A DNA stretch of 64,000 nt from positions 17,292,858 to 17,356,857 of the forward strand of contig OX387190.1 of the NCBI GenBank assembly GCA_947561395.2, in the 5' to 3' direction. A program made the position numbers and the translations under genes. The DNA is from Buxus sempervirens. Lineage: Eukaryota > Streptophyta > Magnoliopsida > Buxales > Buxaceae. Shown here piece by piece: positions 1 through 12,055 of this stretch (position 1 is the first letter of the stretch; each line of letters begins with the position of its first letter). The notes beneath the pieces are model-generated. The model was not told where the DNA came from and did no database searches. It saw only the letters and a program-made list of their open reading frames with translations.

Positions 1-743
1 TCTTGGTCAATGCTGACTTGATTCACGGGCCCACTTGAAGAGGCCTTGGAGTGGTCTGGGAGAGGGTTTGCGGTAGTGCCAATGGCTGGAGTCGGTGCTG
101 CTGTTGCTGGGGGATCTACTGAAATCCTCTTACTATCAATGAGGTCCTGTATGTCATGTCTCAAATCCCAACATCATTGGTACGGTGGCCTGGAGCACCA
201 AAATGATATTCACATCTTTCAGACGCATTGTAACTCTGGGAGTTAACCATCCGGGGATTTGGGGGCTTGATCTGTAAATACCCCTTCTTCAGCAGCGTAG
301 GTAACAATTCTGCCGGTGCGTAGGGCAAGGGGGTAAACACCCTTTTCATTCTTGCTTCCATTTCCTCTTTAGTTCTCCTTACCCCCTGGTAAGCGGTTTG
401 CCCCTGATCTTGGGGTGCCACTGACTCAGGCTTCTGCGAAAAGTGGTACGGTCGTGCCTACTGTATATAATTGACCGCCTGAGTTTCCTTCCTCTTGGGT
501 TCTTACCCCTGGCTTCTACTACCTTGCCTGGCTGTCAGCCTTCTCTGTCCAGAGCTCTGGCCACTGCCATCTATCTTACCAGCCCTCACGACATCCTCAA
601 TTCCATTAGCTGTCAAAATCAAGTCATTAAAATTAGAGGTACTTTGTCCCAGAAGCAGAGAGAAGAAAGGTTGCCCTAGGGATGCAATAAACAAGGAAGT
701 CATTTCCTGTTCCAACAATGGTGGTTGCACCAGGGTTGCCAGC
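1..743 (-). pseudogene. Ogre/Tat-type gag remnant, C-terminal part
   Basis: Minus-strand reading gives pieces of a Ty3/gypsy Gag: a stretch with LEQEM and SLGQPFFSLLLGQ (about 740-510), then a knuckle-like CEYHFGAPGH segment (about 190-170) and a proline/alanine-rich tail. The same protein is encoded by element C at 54245-55900. Stops and frame changes break the frame, so this is a relic. It continues on the other side of the inserted solo LTR at 6199: after removing 744-6198 the minus-strand frame reads through the join. The left end runs off the window. Confidence 0.85.
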
Positions 744-1077
744 TGTAAAACCTCGAATTTTTGTTCATTTATTTTATGAGAATTAATGAGTCCATGTGGT
801 GAAATTTCAGAAATTGTGAAGCAAGGATGTATTGGAGTTCGAGACATTAGGCGTGAAGCAAGATAAACAAGGTTAGTAAGGTGCTGTTTTAATTAGAGTT
901 AATATGCTGTTGAGCTTAGTCGTTAAATAAATGTATTTATATGTGGGTGATTATGTAGGGAATAGTTTCATTAAATCAAACGGCTGGGAAACCGCACTGT
1001 AAGCACCTCATTTTTGCGCTCCCGGAAGTGCCGGAAATGCAAACCCTGGACAGAAAGTTAAAACCTAAGGGGTGGAA

Positions 1078-1500
1078 AGTTGACCTTTTAATCAGATAAA
1101 ATTTGGCCACCTTGCTTTATACCATTGGATAGAGAATCTCGACACGGTTCCAATGCAACTGAGTTTGCTGGAATCGGAGTCCGGAGGAGGGTTCTGCGGG
1201 CGGTCAAACTTGAGGATGAGCTGAAAGTTGACTTTTTCTCGATTTCCGTGCCAAGTACCTTGCCCTATACCATTGGATAGAGAATCTCGACACGGTTCCA
1301 ACGCAACTGAGTTTGCTGGAATCGGAGTCCGGATGAGGGTTCTGCGGGCGGTCAAACTTGAGAATGAGCCGAAAGTTGACTTTTTGCCGAACCCCGAGCC
1401 AGGTGTTTAGCCCAATCCCAATGGATAGAGGACTTCGATACGATTCCAACGCAATTGAGTTTGCTCAAATCGGAGTCCGGATGAAGAAGATATGAGAAGT
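1078..1500 (+). repeat. Tandem repeat, about 148-bp unit, three copies
   Basis: The block ATTGGATAGAGAATCTCGAC...CAACTGAGTTTGCTGGAATC recurs near 1121, 1269 and 1419. Two related units with the same spacing lie in the LTR of element C near 47710 and 47850, so the repeat belongs to this LTR family. Confidence 0.8.
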
Positions 1501-1529
1501 CAAAGCTAGGGGCATTATTGGAATTTTAG

Positions 1530-2090
1530 TGATGCCACATGGGATGCCACGTGTGCACAAGGAGTGCTCGCATGGGATGCCACGTGTGCACATGGGGGCT
1601 CCACATGGGATGCCACATGGACCCAATGCATGCTTCACATGTGTCATCTCCCACCAACCCTTCATCTTCCCAACAAAAACTCTTCATCTTCCCACTAACT
1701 CTTAACTTCCCAACAAAAACCCTTCATCTTCCCATTAACTTTTGACTTCCCCAAGAAGACTCTTAACCTCCCAAGAAGACTCTTGGCTTCCCCATAAGAC
1801 CTTGGCTCTCCCCAAGACAACCATCCATCTTCCAAGGTTTAAAAGGATTTTTTCTCCAAGACTTCAAAAAAGGAGCTCCCATTTTGGAACTCTCCCATCT
1901 CTCTCCCATCTCTCCCACCTCTCTCCCATCTCTCCCACCTCTCTCCAATTCGTGCCCTCCCAAAGAAAAAAAAAACCTCTCCTCTCCTTCATCTCCTACC
2001 ACCCCATTACCCCCTTTGAATCCCCAAGACACAAAAGGATCCCTCTCTCAAGTCTCTTCTTTTCCCTTCCTCTCTACTTGGAGACCAAGG
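1530..2090. repeat. Short repeats and pyrimidine-rich tract in the S2 LTR
   Basis: At 1530-1625 the motif ATGGGATGCCACGTGTGCAC recurs three to four times with variation and contains the palindrome CACGTG. From 1640 to 2090 the plus strand is a C/T-rich tract with repeated CTTCCCAACAAAAACTCTTC and CTCTCCCATCTCTCCCAC blocks. Open frames here (for example 1742-2101) follow from the low complexity and are not called genes. Confidence 0.6.
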
Positions 2091-4639
2091 AATGCACTTG
2101 AAGAGCTTGGTGGAGCAATAAGGTGAGCTCAAGGTGCTGTCCTACTCTCAAGGAGCTTCAACCACACTCAAGGAGGACTTTAGATCACTAAGATAAGCAT
2201 TCTTACCATGTATTGTTTAACATAGTCGGAGTTGAAGGGGTTATGAGCATATTGAAGTAGTTGGTTTTCCATATGCTTTGTTGTCTCTTTACTTGCTGTT
2301 TCCTATCTTCTTTTCTTCTCTTCCACTTCTTCTCACCTCCATGAGGACGAAATCCTATGGTAAGGGGAGATGACTACGATAGAAAGGTGGGAGGAGAGCC
2401 CGACCCGCGGCGTATAAAGAGTCGTTTAAGCACATTTTTCCTCCATTCTGGTTACTTTCAGATTATTGAGGAGAGTATGTTCTCCCATTTTTTCGCATGT
2501 CCAATGTACCCTTAAATCCCCCCTCTCATCATTTCTTTAAAGGTCTCCCATCTAGTGCCATATTTTCTTCTCTTATGTATATTTGGTGCCATGAAGCATG
2601 CTTGCCTAGGGTAAAGTTTCCTTTATGCTTTGGGTAGTATGCTCCCCATATCCCCTCCCATGGTTCCCCTCATAGCTACCGTTTTAAGTCACTTTGCATG
2701 CACCCTATCCCTCTTTACATACACCAATGCACACACATGAGCATGGCACCAATAAAAGGCATGATAGTTCCCCTTTGTTTTATCCAACTTGCGCGTATGA
2801 GAGCACACACACACTCATCCTTTTGTCTATTGTTCTAGCATGTTTTGCTACCTCATTTAGTATGTCCTTACATGTTGATTTAGTTGCTTGGTTTAGTATG
2901 TCTTTCGGTTCAAAAATCACCAAGGGTGGCCAAACAAGGCCATTCCCTTAATTTTGTACCACCTAGGGGCCCACACAACTTGTAGAAGCCTCCTAGGAAG
3001 CCCAAAAAACCACCCCCATTGCAAAGCCCTTAAAAACGCATGTTTGGATGTGATTTTTGGTTTTTGTTAATTTGAATAACCTCACAAGTGAACCAAGCGA
3101 ACCGATAGGGTTTCCGGGTCATCCGGAAACCCGACATGGGACCTAGACCCTCGGTCCAATTTGGAACATCCGTGGGCCTTCCAATGGGGCCCACCAAGCC
3201 CGATGAACCGGTAAGCATGCAAATAAGCAAGATTAAGTGAAATTAACCAATCAAATCGGATGGGCCAAACCTAATGCGGCCCACCCTAACTTTGTTTGTG
3301 GAATGATGTTTAAATTGCGTGGTTTAGCCGAGACTAAGGGCAAGGGCCTATCGGGCCCGTCAAAGCCCACCAACCAACCAAGTGAGGGTTTAAAACCCTA
3401 AACTTCGAGAACATGGGCTTGCGAGCCTAAGATTGGACTACGGGCCCCAAGCCCCAATGTCCACAACCCTTTGGTGAATTTAAATAAGATAATTTGAAAA
3501 CGCTTTGGCAACCATCATGGGGGCCCACCTATGGGCCCGCAAATCAATGCAGACCCATTTGTTACAGGGAAACCACATAAATGCCCAAATTAAACTCTAA
3601 GGAAAAATCAATTCACTTCACCAAAGCCTACAGGGCCTCCTAGGCTTAGACAGAGGCCCACATGGGTACATGGGCTTACCCAAGCCCACCAAGGACACCG
3701 TGGACCTTCCAACGGGGCCCACACCATCAGACACAGATCACCTAATTTAAGCGAGATAAAATCAACTAAAGGGACCCACACCACTCAGGTGATCCCGCCG
3801 AGACCTAAATAAAATGGCATGCTGGATTAGGAACCGGGTGAGAACCAAAATGGACAGCTGACTTAAACCTAGGAAGCTCTTTGGTACCTGTCAACCGACA
3901 GGGTGGATCGGGGTGTCTACGGACTTCCCCGAACCACAAATGAGACCTTACTTAGAATCTCACGTCGTAGACCAACCAATTAGACTAACTTAGGCACCCA
4001 GATGTCCGCCTGCACCCCATCAGGCGGTGGCGACTCCGATTTCCCGTTTTCTACCAGTGCGACCGTTTTTTCACGTGCGCACACGCACATGTGGGGAGAA
4101 GCGTGGGCGAACGTGCACTGAATCATGGGTTTTAAAATTGTTGAGTGGCAAAGTATATAGGATAAGTATAAATACTTAATGTATTTAGGTTCATAGGTTT
4201 CGCATACTTTGTTTGAAGGAGATTTGCGGCTAGAGTTCTAGGGTTTTGGAGAGAAGCAGATGTGTGGTTCCTGCCGATCAGGGTGTTTAGAAAACATCTT
4301 GCAAACAGAAGAAGAACTGGGTGGAGATCGACTGTTGAACTTGCAATTAGAGGAGTTTCAGTTGTAGGGATTTGAGCGTATAACAGTGAGGAGTATAGTT
4401 TTAATCCGTGTTTTGGATTTTATCTTGGAGATTAGCCGAATTGCATGTTATGGAATATCTTAGTTTCGGACTTGGGTTTTCGATGAGATTTTGAGGCGTG
4501 ATTTTGGAAGTATGTTAGATTAATTTCGAATCTTGTTTAAATGTCTTTTGGGGATGGTAGAAGCATAGAAAATTTGTTACAGAGGTCTAAAACTTGGTCA
4601 GTCATGGAGTTTTAGAGTTAACAGAGAGTCTAAAAGCGT

Positions 4640-4870
4640 ATGTCGGATTCGCCGAGTTGTCGCCGATCTATCTACCTCAGCGGCAGCTTAGCCGAGAAGT
4701 TGTTTTGGTTTCGCCGAGTTGCCACCGACCTACCGCCAAGTGTTTTGAGTCAGCGCAAGCAACTGTTGGTGTCCGCCGAGTTGGCGCCGACCTAGCGCCA
4801 ATGGCCTGAGCTCAGCGCATATGAAAAAAAATAGGTTCGCCGACCTAGCGCCAACTGAGCCAAGGTTAGC
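4640..4870. repeat. GCCGA-rich short tandem repeats in the S1 LTR
   Basis: Variants of TTCGCCGAGTTG followed by CGCCGACCTAGCGCCAA recur about five times. A shorter, related CGCCGACC/CGGCG stretch is at about 58905-59045 in the second S1-type solo LTR, so the block is part of this family and expanded in this copy. Confidence 0.6.
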
Positions 4871-5454
4871 GCACACTCTCTTTTTCCAGGGAATGTGTGA
4901 CTGCTTATTTTGAACCCAATTTTGATACTTTGAGGCTTCAAACCTCTTAGCCCAAGACTAGATTAGGATATTACAATTATTTTATCTACTCAAAACACCC
5001 GGAGATTGTTAAGTCAAATTTTATTTGTAGACTTATGAGTTCCCGAAGTGATATATTAAGGACTGTTGGTAGGTTATTTGCTGTTCCTGACACAATGGGT
5101 GAATGAATTAGTTTTCCTTTATGTTCTACACTTGTTTTCCGATTGAGAAATTGTTCAACCTGGTTTTACTTGATTTAGAGTGCTGAACTGTATAGGAAAA
5201 ATTATTTGGTGTGAGTAAAAGGGGTGTACTACCAGTGTATTTAGGGTTGGATTATTTTCTGAGATATCATGAGTATTGTTCTGGTCTGGTCCTGTGATGA
5301 TGGAAATATTGGTTTAATGTGTTGACAATGTGAGTTGTGAAATTTATTTTATTATTTTGGTTTAGCTTCTCCTGGATCCTTGTTAAGCTTAGTAATGTGG
5401 TGGTATTGTTTATTGATGTAATTGCATGGCCTTGTGTGTTGCCATGACCGGTGT

Positions 5455-5595
5455 AGAGCAGCCAGAAACCCTAAGTAGGCTTGGTTGTCAATGCCGAAAC
5501 CCGATGAGTAGGCCGGCATTGGATGACAAAACCCTGAGTAGGCCGTCATTTCAAAGTTCCGAAACCCTGAGTAGGCCGGAACTGTGTACATGGAG
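5455..5595 (+). repeat. Short tandem repeat with ACCCTGAGTAGGCC core
   Basis: The core CCCTGAGTAGGCCG occurs three to four times at roughly 40-45-bp spacing within the S1 LTR. It has no coding meaning that I can support. Confidence 0.55.
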
Positions 5596-6198
5596 GTGTA
5601 GATGTCTCCTTGGCATGTCAATTAATCAATTCAAACAATAGTCGTGACATTGACCATTGGATGTGTAATCAGAAATTGTGGTTGGTCTTTTGTGTAAAAT
5701 TGTTAATGGGATTGGATTTAAAACCTTCGGAATTATTTGTGTTGATTGATCGTGCTGGTTATTTATCAATGCATATTTATAGCTGTTGATAACTATTTCT
5801 GCATGCATGTACTACTTGCTGAGATATTCGTATCTCACTCCCTTGTTTTTGTTTTTTGTTTTCAAATACTCGTGGTGAGGCGCCTACTGGGGTAGATCCG
5901 ACTGACACATATAGGGAGGAAGACTATTACTACAATCCATAGACTAGTAGGTTTATTTTAGATTGGAACTTTGACTCATTTGGTTTTGGGAAATGTAATA
6001 AAGTAGTTGATGTGGAATCGTTTGATTTTAATTAAAGATTATTTTGGACTTCTTAGTAAATTTTTTGGTTGTGCACTCTGATATGGTATAATTGAGGTGA
6101 TTTTCCAGCAATCATATCAGTTTTAGATCCTTACCTAATACTTTGTGAGACGTGTTATACCTTCATTGAACAACACGGATCTAGGGCGTTACACCAGC

Positions 6199-6412
6199 TC
6201 CTTCCATCGCTTGGCATACTCCCATACTGATTCCTAACTTTTCTTTGTCAGCCTATGTAATTCAGCCCTTGTCTGTACAATCTGGCTGTTCAACCAATAC
6301 TGTTGGATGAAGGCAGCTGCTAGGTCATTCCAGGTCTTGATCTTGGTTTTATCCAGACTCAAAAACCAAGTGTAAGCTACCCCAGTTAATGACCTCTGAA
6401 AAAAATGCACCA
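6199..6412 (-). pseudogene. Ogre/Tat-type gag remnant, central part
   Basis: Minus-strand translation gives FFQRSLTGVAYTWFLSLD and TWNDLAAAFIQQYWLN, the conserved core of a Retrotrans_gag domain and nearly the same as element C at 54845-55060. It ends in KRWKEL at the LTR junction and continues in the 743-1 part. One stop codon follows TKKS. Homology to gag stops near 6412, where unrelated AT-rich DNA begins, so the N-terminal half is missing. Confidence 0.85.
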
Positions 6413-7690
6413 TAATATACCCCCGTGAAAACACTCCAGTTAGATGCATCACGCATGCCTTTCCGCTACCATTTCATTCAACCAAACACTCCCGTGAAAA
6501 CCCCTACTCTCAAGAGTAACTACCATTTCATTCAATTGAGTCCTCAACAAACAATAAATTCAATTGTACATGTTTGTTTGTTTGTTAGAAGAATATACTT
6601 AAGATTGTTAAAAACCGATTTTACCCACTTCCGAACTACATACATGTAGTACTGGACGTGCATTCTGCAAGTATACAGACTCAAAAGACTCATATTATGT
6701 AAGGTTGTATAAGCAAACTCAATTCAATTAGTTACCAAACGCATTTTATCTGATTTTGAATTAATTGTTAGCAAACGGGTTTCTTATCAATTGTGCTTGA
6801 AAACACAAAACACAAAACACAATTTGAAAAGTTTTTGGTTATATAATTTTTTGAGAAAAAAAAAAAGGTTACCAAACGGCCTCTAAAATGATAACCGAAT
6901 CCGAATATATTTATGAAATCCGTATTTGAATCCAATTAATATTTGAATTGATGATAAATCCGAAATTCAATTAAATAGGTTTATTTTTGCCATAAGTATA
7001 CTAAATTGTACATCTTCAGTTGGCGTTTCTTAAATTACTTAACAACTATTCAAAATGTTTAAAAATTATAAATATGTATGCATCTTGATCAGATTTGGAT
7101 CTTAATCTCTCAAATTTGAGTCAAGTTTGAATTTGAATTCGATTATAAATGGGTATATTTTCTAGACCAAATCTAGCATTTAATAGGATAAAAATCCAAT
7201 TAAATTGGATAATATAATTGCATTTTGTTTGGAATTGGATATAGTCTAACTTTAACTGATACAAAAATTGCTCCTAAAATTGTTGGGTGGCAACAAGGTT
7301 GGTTGGGTTGACGTTATAAAATGTTTAAATATTAATACTCTTGCATAAGATATATATATGTAAACGTAAATCCCACTTATAGACCACCCTAGCAACGGGC
7401 TAAAATCTCAGCAACCTCCGTGAGATGTTGTCATGTGCAGCATCTTAGGATCACTGTGTTTTATATTTTCAATGTGAAAACACTTTTTTCATTTGAAAAC
7501 ATAATGGTAGAGTACCGCTCGACCGATCAAAACAACATTTGATTTGAACTTCAGACAAGCATCACACAGTAAATAAAAGCTGAGGAAAACCTACACTTCG
7601 GAGCACAAGATCAAAACTCAATCTAAATCTATTTCAACTGCACCAATCAAGGTACGACAATCTTGCGTCCTCTAATGCAGTAAACCCTAA
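6413..7690. other. AT-rich intergenic DNA upstream of the kinase gene
   Basis: No coding region is supported. A short imperfect duplication (CTACCATTTCATTCAA and CCCGTGAAAAC...C elements) lies at 6423-6540, and a small palindrome ACTACATACATGTAGT at about 6635. The 3' part should contain the kinase promoter, but no clear TATA element decides the start of transcription. Confidence 0.5.
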
Positions 7691-7869
7691 ATCTTCTGTA
7701 CCCTCATTTCACATTCTCCAATGCATCTCCACCCGATTTCGTAGACCAAAGCCCCCCATTTCAGTTTCAAACCCTAATTTTAAGTTTCAAAAACCCTAAA
7801 ATCAATTTCTCCCTTAAACAAAACCCTTCATCTCCCGCCCTTGCTTTCCCTCACTTTTCAGTCCACTCA

Positions 7870-7915
7870 TTGTCTCTACTCTCTTTCTCTGTCTCTCTCT
7901 TCTCTTTCTGGAATG
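7870..7915 (+). promoter_or_regulatory. CT-rich tract in the kinase 5' leader
   Basis: A run of CTCTTTCTCTGTCTCTCTC about 65-105 bases before the start codon. CT-rich leader tracts are common in plant core promoters and 5' untranslated regions. The placement is inferred from position only. Confidence 0.4.
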
Positions 7916-7977
7916 TAATTTGAGGGTCAAGACTGAATAGGAAGATACAGCAAGAAACTCTTTTGAAATGCTTAACC

Positions 7978-10900
7978 ATGCAGAAGCTGTTGCAGCGAAG
8001 CCCTTCGGGGACGGTCCTTTGCACTAATGGCCTCAACCCTAACGGCTGGGGCTTTTCCAAGAAGAAGCGCCTTCTCTTTTCCTTTCTTCCTCCGTCGATA
8101 ATGCCGGCGACTGCTGCTCTCCATCTCCGGCCGTGCACCGGTAAAGTCCTCACCGTCCCCATCCCTTCTGTTACCAAAAGGCCTTTCGACATTTCTGGGA
8201 TTTCTTCCGGGAGAAACAGCTGCGGTTTTTGCCGTTGCTCTCTCGATAATGGAACCCAAATTAGAGCCAGGGTTGTGTTCAAAGAAGGCCGGTCTGCTTC
8301 TGGGTGGGCTTGGTTCCATACAAAGACTGAAGGGGTTCTGCCGGTGGTGGCTGTTGAGGGTGCAAAGAGCTCGGAAAAGGCGGGTAGTTGTGGTGGTGAG
8401 GATGATGACGAATGGGAAGAAGCGGGGTCGCCTTCTTTGTCACCGTCGTCGTCTTCTGACACACGGGCTTCACGATTGCACAGAAGGCAGAAGAGTTCTT
8501 CGAGTGGTGGTGCTTTAACTGCTCTTCCTGGAAATCCCGACCTTCTCAAGATTCCGGGTGTTGGGCCTCGGAATCTGAGGAAGCTAGTAGATAAGGGTAT
8601 AGGGGCAGTTGCAGAACTCAAACAACTCTACAAAGACAAGGTACTAGTCTGTTGTCACCTTTTCAATCATTTTACTCTGATTTCTTTTATTTAAATGACG
8701 ATGTATCTTCATTTTACTAATTTTTGTGAATACTGAGGATTTTGAGTCAAATATTTGCTCTCAAGGGGGTGATGGTATGGGAACAGACCTTCCTTTAGGG
8801 GGAGTTTTAAGGATTAAATCTCACTTAGTCTTTTATCATGATTGTTGTGAAATCCCTTGTATTTGTGCAGAATGCTGGCTGTTGTAACATTTGCCTCGAC
8901 TCTAGTAGTAATTGTGTGATTACTTGCCTTTATTGCTTTTTCTAGTGTTCTTTACAGATGTCAATTTGAACATTGGAACATATTCGAGAGTTGGGTCTTT
9001 TAAGGATGCATGCATGAGGTGACACAAATCCATGCTTTTTGCAAACCCTTTAAGAAATAATGGAAAAGGAGGCTGTCTGAAGATTATTTTTCTTCGACCC
9101 TGTTTCTTATGTTCTGATGCTTGTAAAGTATTGAATGTCCCTTCTGCAGTTTTTCGGGAAGTCTAGCCAAAAGATGGTTGAGTTTTTACAGAGCTCTGTT
9201 GGAATCATTCATAGAAACCATGCTGAGAGTATAACTTCTTTCATTAAAGAGACTGTCGATGAAGAGTTAAAGGAGGAGAGTTCTGATTCTGATGAGATGC
9301 CAATTCGGAAGAAACGACTTACCTTTTGTGTCGAAGGAAATATCAGTGTTGGAAAAACCACTTTCCTGCAGAGAATAGCAAACGAGACACTTGAGCTCCG
9401 TGATCTTGTTGAGGTTGTTCCAGAACCTATTTCCAAGTGGCAGGATATTGGGCCGGATCATTTCAATATCTTGGATGCTTTCTATTCTGAGCCACAGAGG
9501 TATGCCTACACCTTCCAAAATTACGTCTTTGTTACAAGAGTCATGCAGGAAAGGGAGTCTGCTGGTGGAGTTAAACCCCTTAGACTGATGGAAAGGAGTG
9601 TTTTCAGTGATAGGATGGTAAGCATGAAGCATCCAATTGATGCTTGATTTTGATATTTTTCTATGTTTTCTTCAATTAGTTTGTTATATTTTGTGTGCAA
9701 AAAATTCTATCACTATTCAGGGTTCTGAAGGCTGATTCCATTTCTTTTCTTCTCTTAATTTCTGGTTATTACATAATGAAGGTCTTTGTACGAGCTGTTC
9801 ATGAGGCAAACTGGATGAATGAAATGGAGATCAGCATCTATGATTCTTGGTTTGATCCAGTTGTTTCATGTCTGCCTGGGCTTATTCCTGATGCTTTCAT
9901 TTATCTTAGAGCAAGCCCAGATACCTGCCACAAGAGAATGATGCTACGCAAAAGAGCAGAGGAGGGTGGAGTCTCCTTGGATTATCTGCGTGACTTACAT
10001 GAAAAGCATGAGAGCTGGCTATTCCCCTTCCAAAGTGGAAATCATGGTGTTTTGTCTGTCAGTCACTTACCCTTCCACATGGACAGTTCTTTACATCCAG
10101 ACATCAGGGAGCGTGTGTTCTATTTGGAGGGTGATCATATGCATTCAAGCATTCAAAAGGTCTTCCTTCTCTCTATTGCGTGATATAATTTTTTCGTCCC
10201 ATATCTTTTGAAATTGTGCGTAACTTTGCTTTGATATAATTAGGTTCCTGCTTTGGTGCTGGATTGTGAACCCAACATTGATTTCAGCAGAGATGTTGAA
10301 GCAAAGAGGCAGTAAGATAACAAATTTGTCCTTTTTTAGCTGATATGCTCCATGAATTTCTATTGATGGCTTAGTTGTTTTTTGAAATTATACTATTCCA
10401 AGTATCTTTTATAATTTCTTGGAATTGTTTGTAGTGCGACTTTGGTTTGATCACTATCTATTTTCTTTCTGATTGCCCTTTTTTTTGTTCAAGTTGCATT
10501 CTTTAAAATATTCAAAATAGTTTGTTTATAATTATATGATTTGAAATATTTTCTATCATTATTTTGCCTGGTTTTTACCTTTTAGTGTTGGTTTGATTCA
10601 GCATCTGTAATTATTTTCTGATTGCTATTTTACCAAAGTTACTTTTTTTGGATATATTCTGCAGTATTTTTACATTGTCAGTGTTTAATCTCTTTCTTCT
10701 GTCATCAATTTTTTCGTATTTTTATTTTTTACTTTTTTTTATTAATCTTGATATTGATATGATTTGTGACTTTCTTTTTTTATTTAGTCATTGCTTGATA
10801 ATTGCAGTTTTTTTTCCTATTGTTCACATATGGTGCTTACATTATTTGGATTCATTTAAATTTTTTTAATAGGTCTTTTAATTTGGAGATGATAGAATGT

Positions 10901-12055
10901 GTTTAGATGCTACTGATCCTCGTTTTGCAAATGATCCACTTCTGGTACTCATAACTTATCGATCCTGCTTTGCTCATGATCTGTTGACTAGCACTCTGTG
11001 ATTTAGACAGAAAACTCTCTTTCTCTGAGTCAATAATCCCTGTTCCCAACCTCTGGGAAAAAGAAAAAAAAAGGCATGAAATCCTAAATGAATAGATAAA
11101 GGGTGTACTTTATGAGAAGCTATTGAATGAGTGAACAATATTAGATATCAACTCATAATTCTTGACCTCTGTTGCCTGTATCATCCCCCCCACTTTCGTT
11201 TTTCTTGTCAGATAGGGAACTTTTCTTGTTTATGAAGTTCTAAATCAATCTATGTTATTCTGATTGAACCGTCTTTTGTTTCTTCAAACACCTTTTCTTG
11301 AAGAATGATTCTTTGAATTGTTTGTATATGAATGGCGCTTGCATTGAATTTATCATTAAGTCTTGTTGATGATACCTAGCGGCTTTGGTATTTCATGGTG
11401 GTAAAGAGGGATTCATCCTGGGATAGTCATCATAGAGCGATTCTGCTGTTTCTATGATCATTGTAGTATGGTTGCCCTTTGAACATCTATTTTGGTGCAA
11501 AAATGGAGTCCTTGCCAATACTTGTTCTTCTGAAAATGCTGGCTGATACAGTCTCCTCCACTTTAGCCTGGTCCTTAATGCAAAGTGCATTTAAAAATGA
11601 AGTCCTTGCCAATGTTTGTTCTTCTGAAAATGCTGGCTGTTACAGTCTCCTCCACTTTAGCCTGGTCCCTCTTAATGCAAAGAGCATTTAGATTTATCAG
11701 CTTGGACATTTAAATTGATCAATACAACGGCATATATTGTTTGGAATTCTGGTCCCTTGTCTATGAGGAATATTAGCATTTATGGTTTAATTTTCTTCCT
11801 TCCAATATATACATCTGATGTAGTCATTTTCCACTGTTATGTAGGTATGCTCGCCAAGTTGCGGAATTTTTTGAGTTTGTTAAGAAAAAGCAAGAAATTA
11901 CAGCCCCAAAAGCTGGTGAAGATGCAAAGGGATCAAGCCAACATGTACTGCTGCCCCATAAAGGCGGTTTGTGGGTACCTGATGGGAAACATTTCCCAGA
12001 ATCAGCAATGAGATCTTTGGATTTCAGGCGAGCTATGTCATTCTTGTCTAGCTAG
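7978..12055 (+). CDS. dNK: Deoxyribonucleoside kinase, five exons
   Basis: Exons 7978-8640, 9150-9617, 9782-10159, 10244-10311 and 11845-12055 join in phase with GT..AG introns to a 595-residue protein, close to the length of Arabidopsis dNK (At1g72040). The kinase domain holds a Walker A motif EGNISVGKTT (residues about 282-292), an ERS motif (LMERSVFSDR, about 369-371) and an arginine-rich lid (KRMMLRKRAEE, about 428-438). These enzymes phosphorylate deoxyribonucleosides (dA, dC, dG, dT in varying preference) with ATP in nucleotide salvage. The first 180 residues are low-complexity, with an acidic/serine-rich stretch, and may include an organelle targeting peptide (inference). Residues about 186-221 form a helix-hairpin-helix-like segment (LLKIPGVGPRNLRKLV). 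The first ATG is preferred because the frame upstream has no other. No truncation or frameshift is seen; this is the only intact ordinary gene in the window. Confidence 0.92.
11505..11690 (+). repeat. Tandem duplication inside kinase intron 4
   Basis: A block of about 93 bp (GAGTCCTTGCCAATACTTG...TTAATGCAAAGTGCATTTA) is repeated directly with a few substitutions. It lies in the 1533-bp fourth intron, away from the splice sites. Confidence 0.85.

Larger units (their letters stand above)
998..4083 (+). mobile_element. Nested solo LTR (family S2, Ogre-like)
   Basis: Begins TGTAAGCACCTC and ends GTGCGCACA, with 5-bp target duplication CGCAC at 993-997 and 4084-4088. It interrupts the S1 LTR. It resembles the 5' LTR of element C (47582-50007): similar start, repeated 'GAGTTTGCTGGAATCGGAGTCC' type units split over about 148 bp, CAGGCGGTGGCGACTCCG near the end and the same GTGCGCACA terminus. 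No internal coding region is present, so it is a solo LTR left by LTR-LTR recombination. It is 3.09 kb, longer than the copy in C. Confidence 0.85.
744..6193 (+). mobile_element. Solo LTR (family S1), interrupted by a nested LTR
   Basis: Begins TGTAAAACCTCG, ends GGGCGTTACA, and is flanked by the 5-bp target duplication CCAGC (739-743 and 6194-6198). It sits inside a gag reading frame that is continuous once the LTR and one CCAGC are removed, which fixes both ends. Minus the nested insert (998-4088) it is about 2.36 kb, matching the related solo LTR at 58298-60642 (2.35 kb). A TATAAATA box lies at 4167-4174. Its length and TGTAAAACCCCG...GTTACA ends resemble large chromovirus (Tekay/Del-type) LTRs, but no internal region is present, so that assignment is inference. 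Confidence 0.88.

Noticed and set aside
7851-8621. 256-codon minus-strand open frame over the kinase first exon
   Set aside because: It is antisense to a well-supported exon, with no known domain; openness follows from the codon composition of the sense strand.
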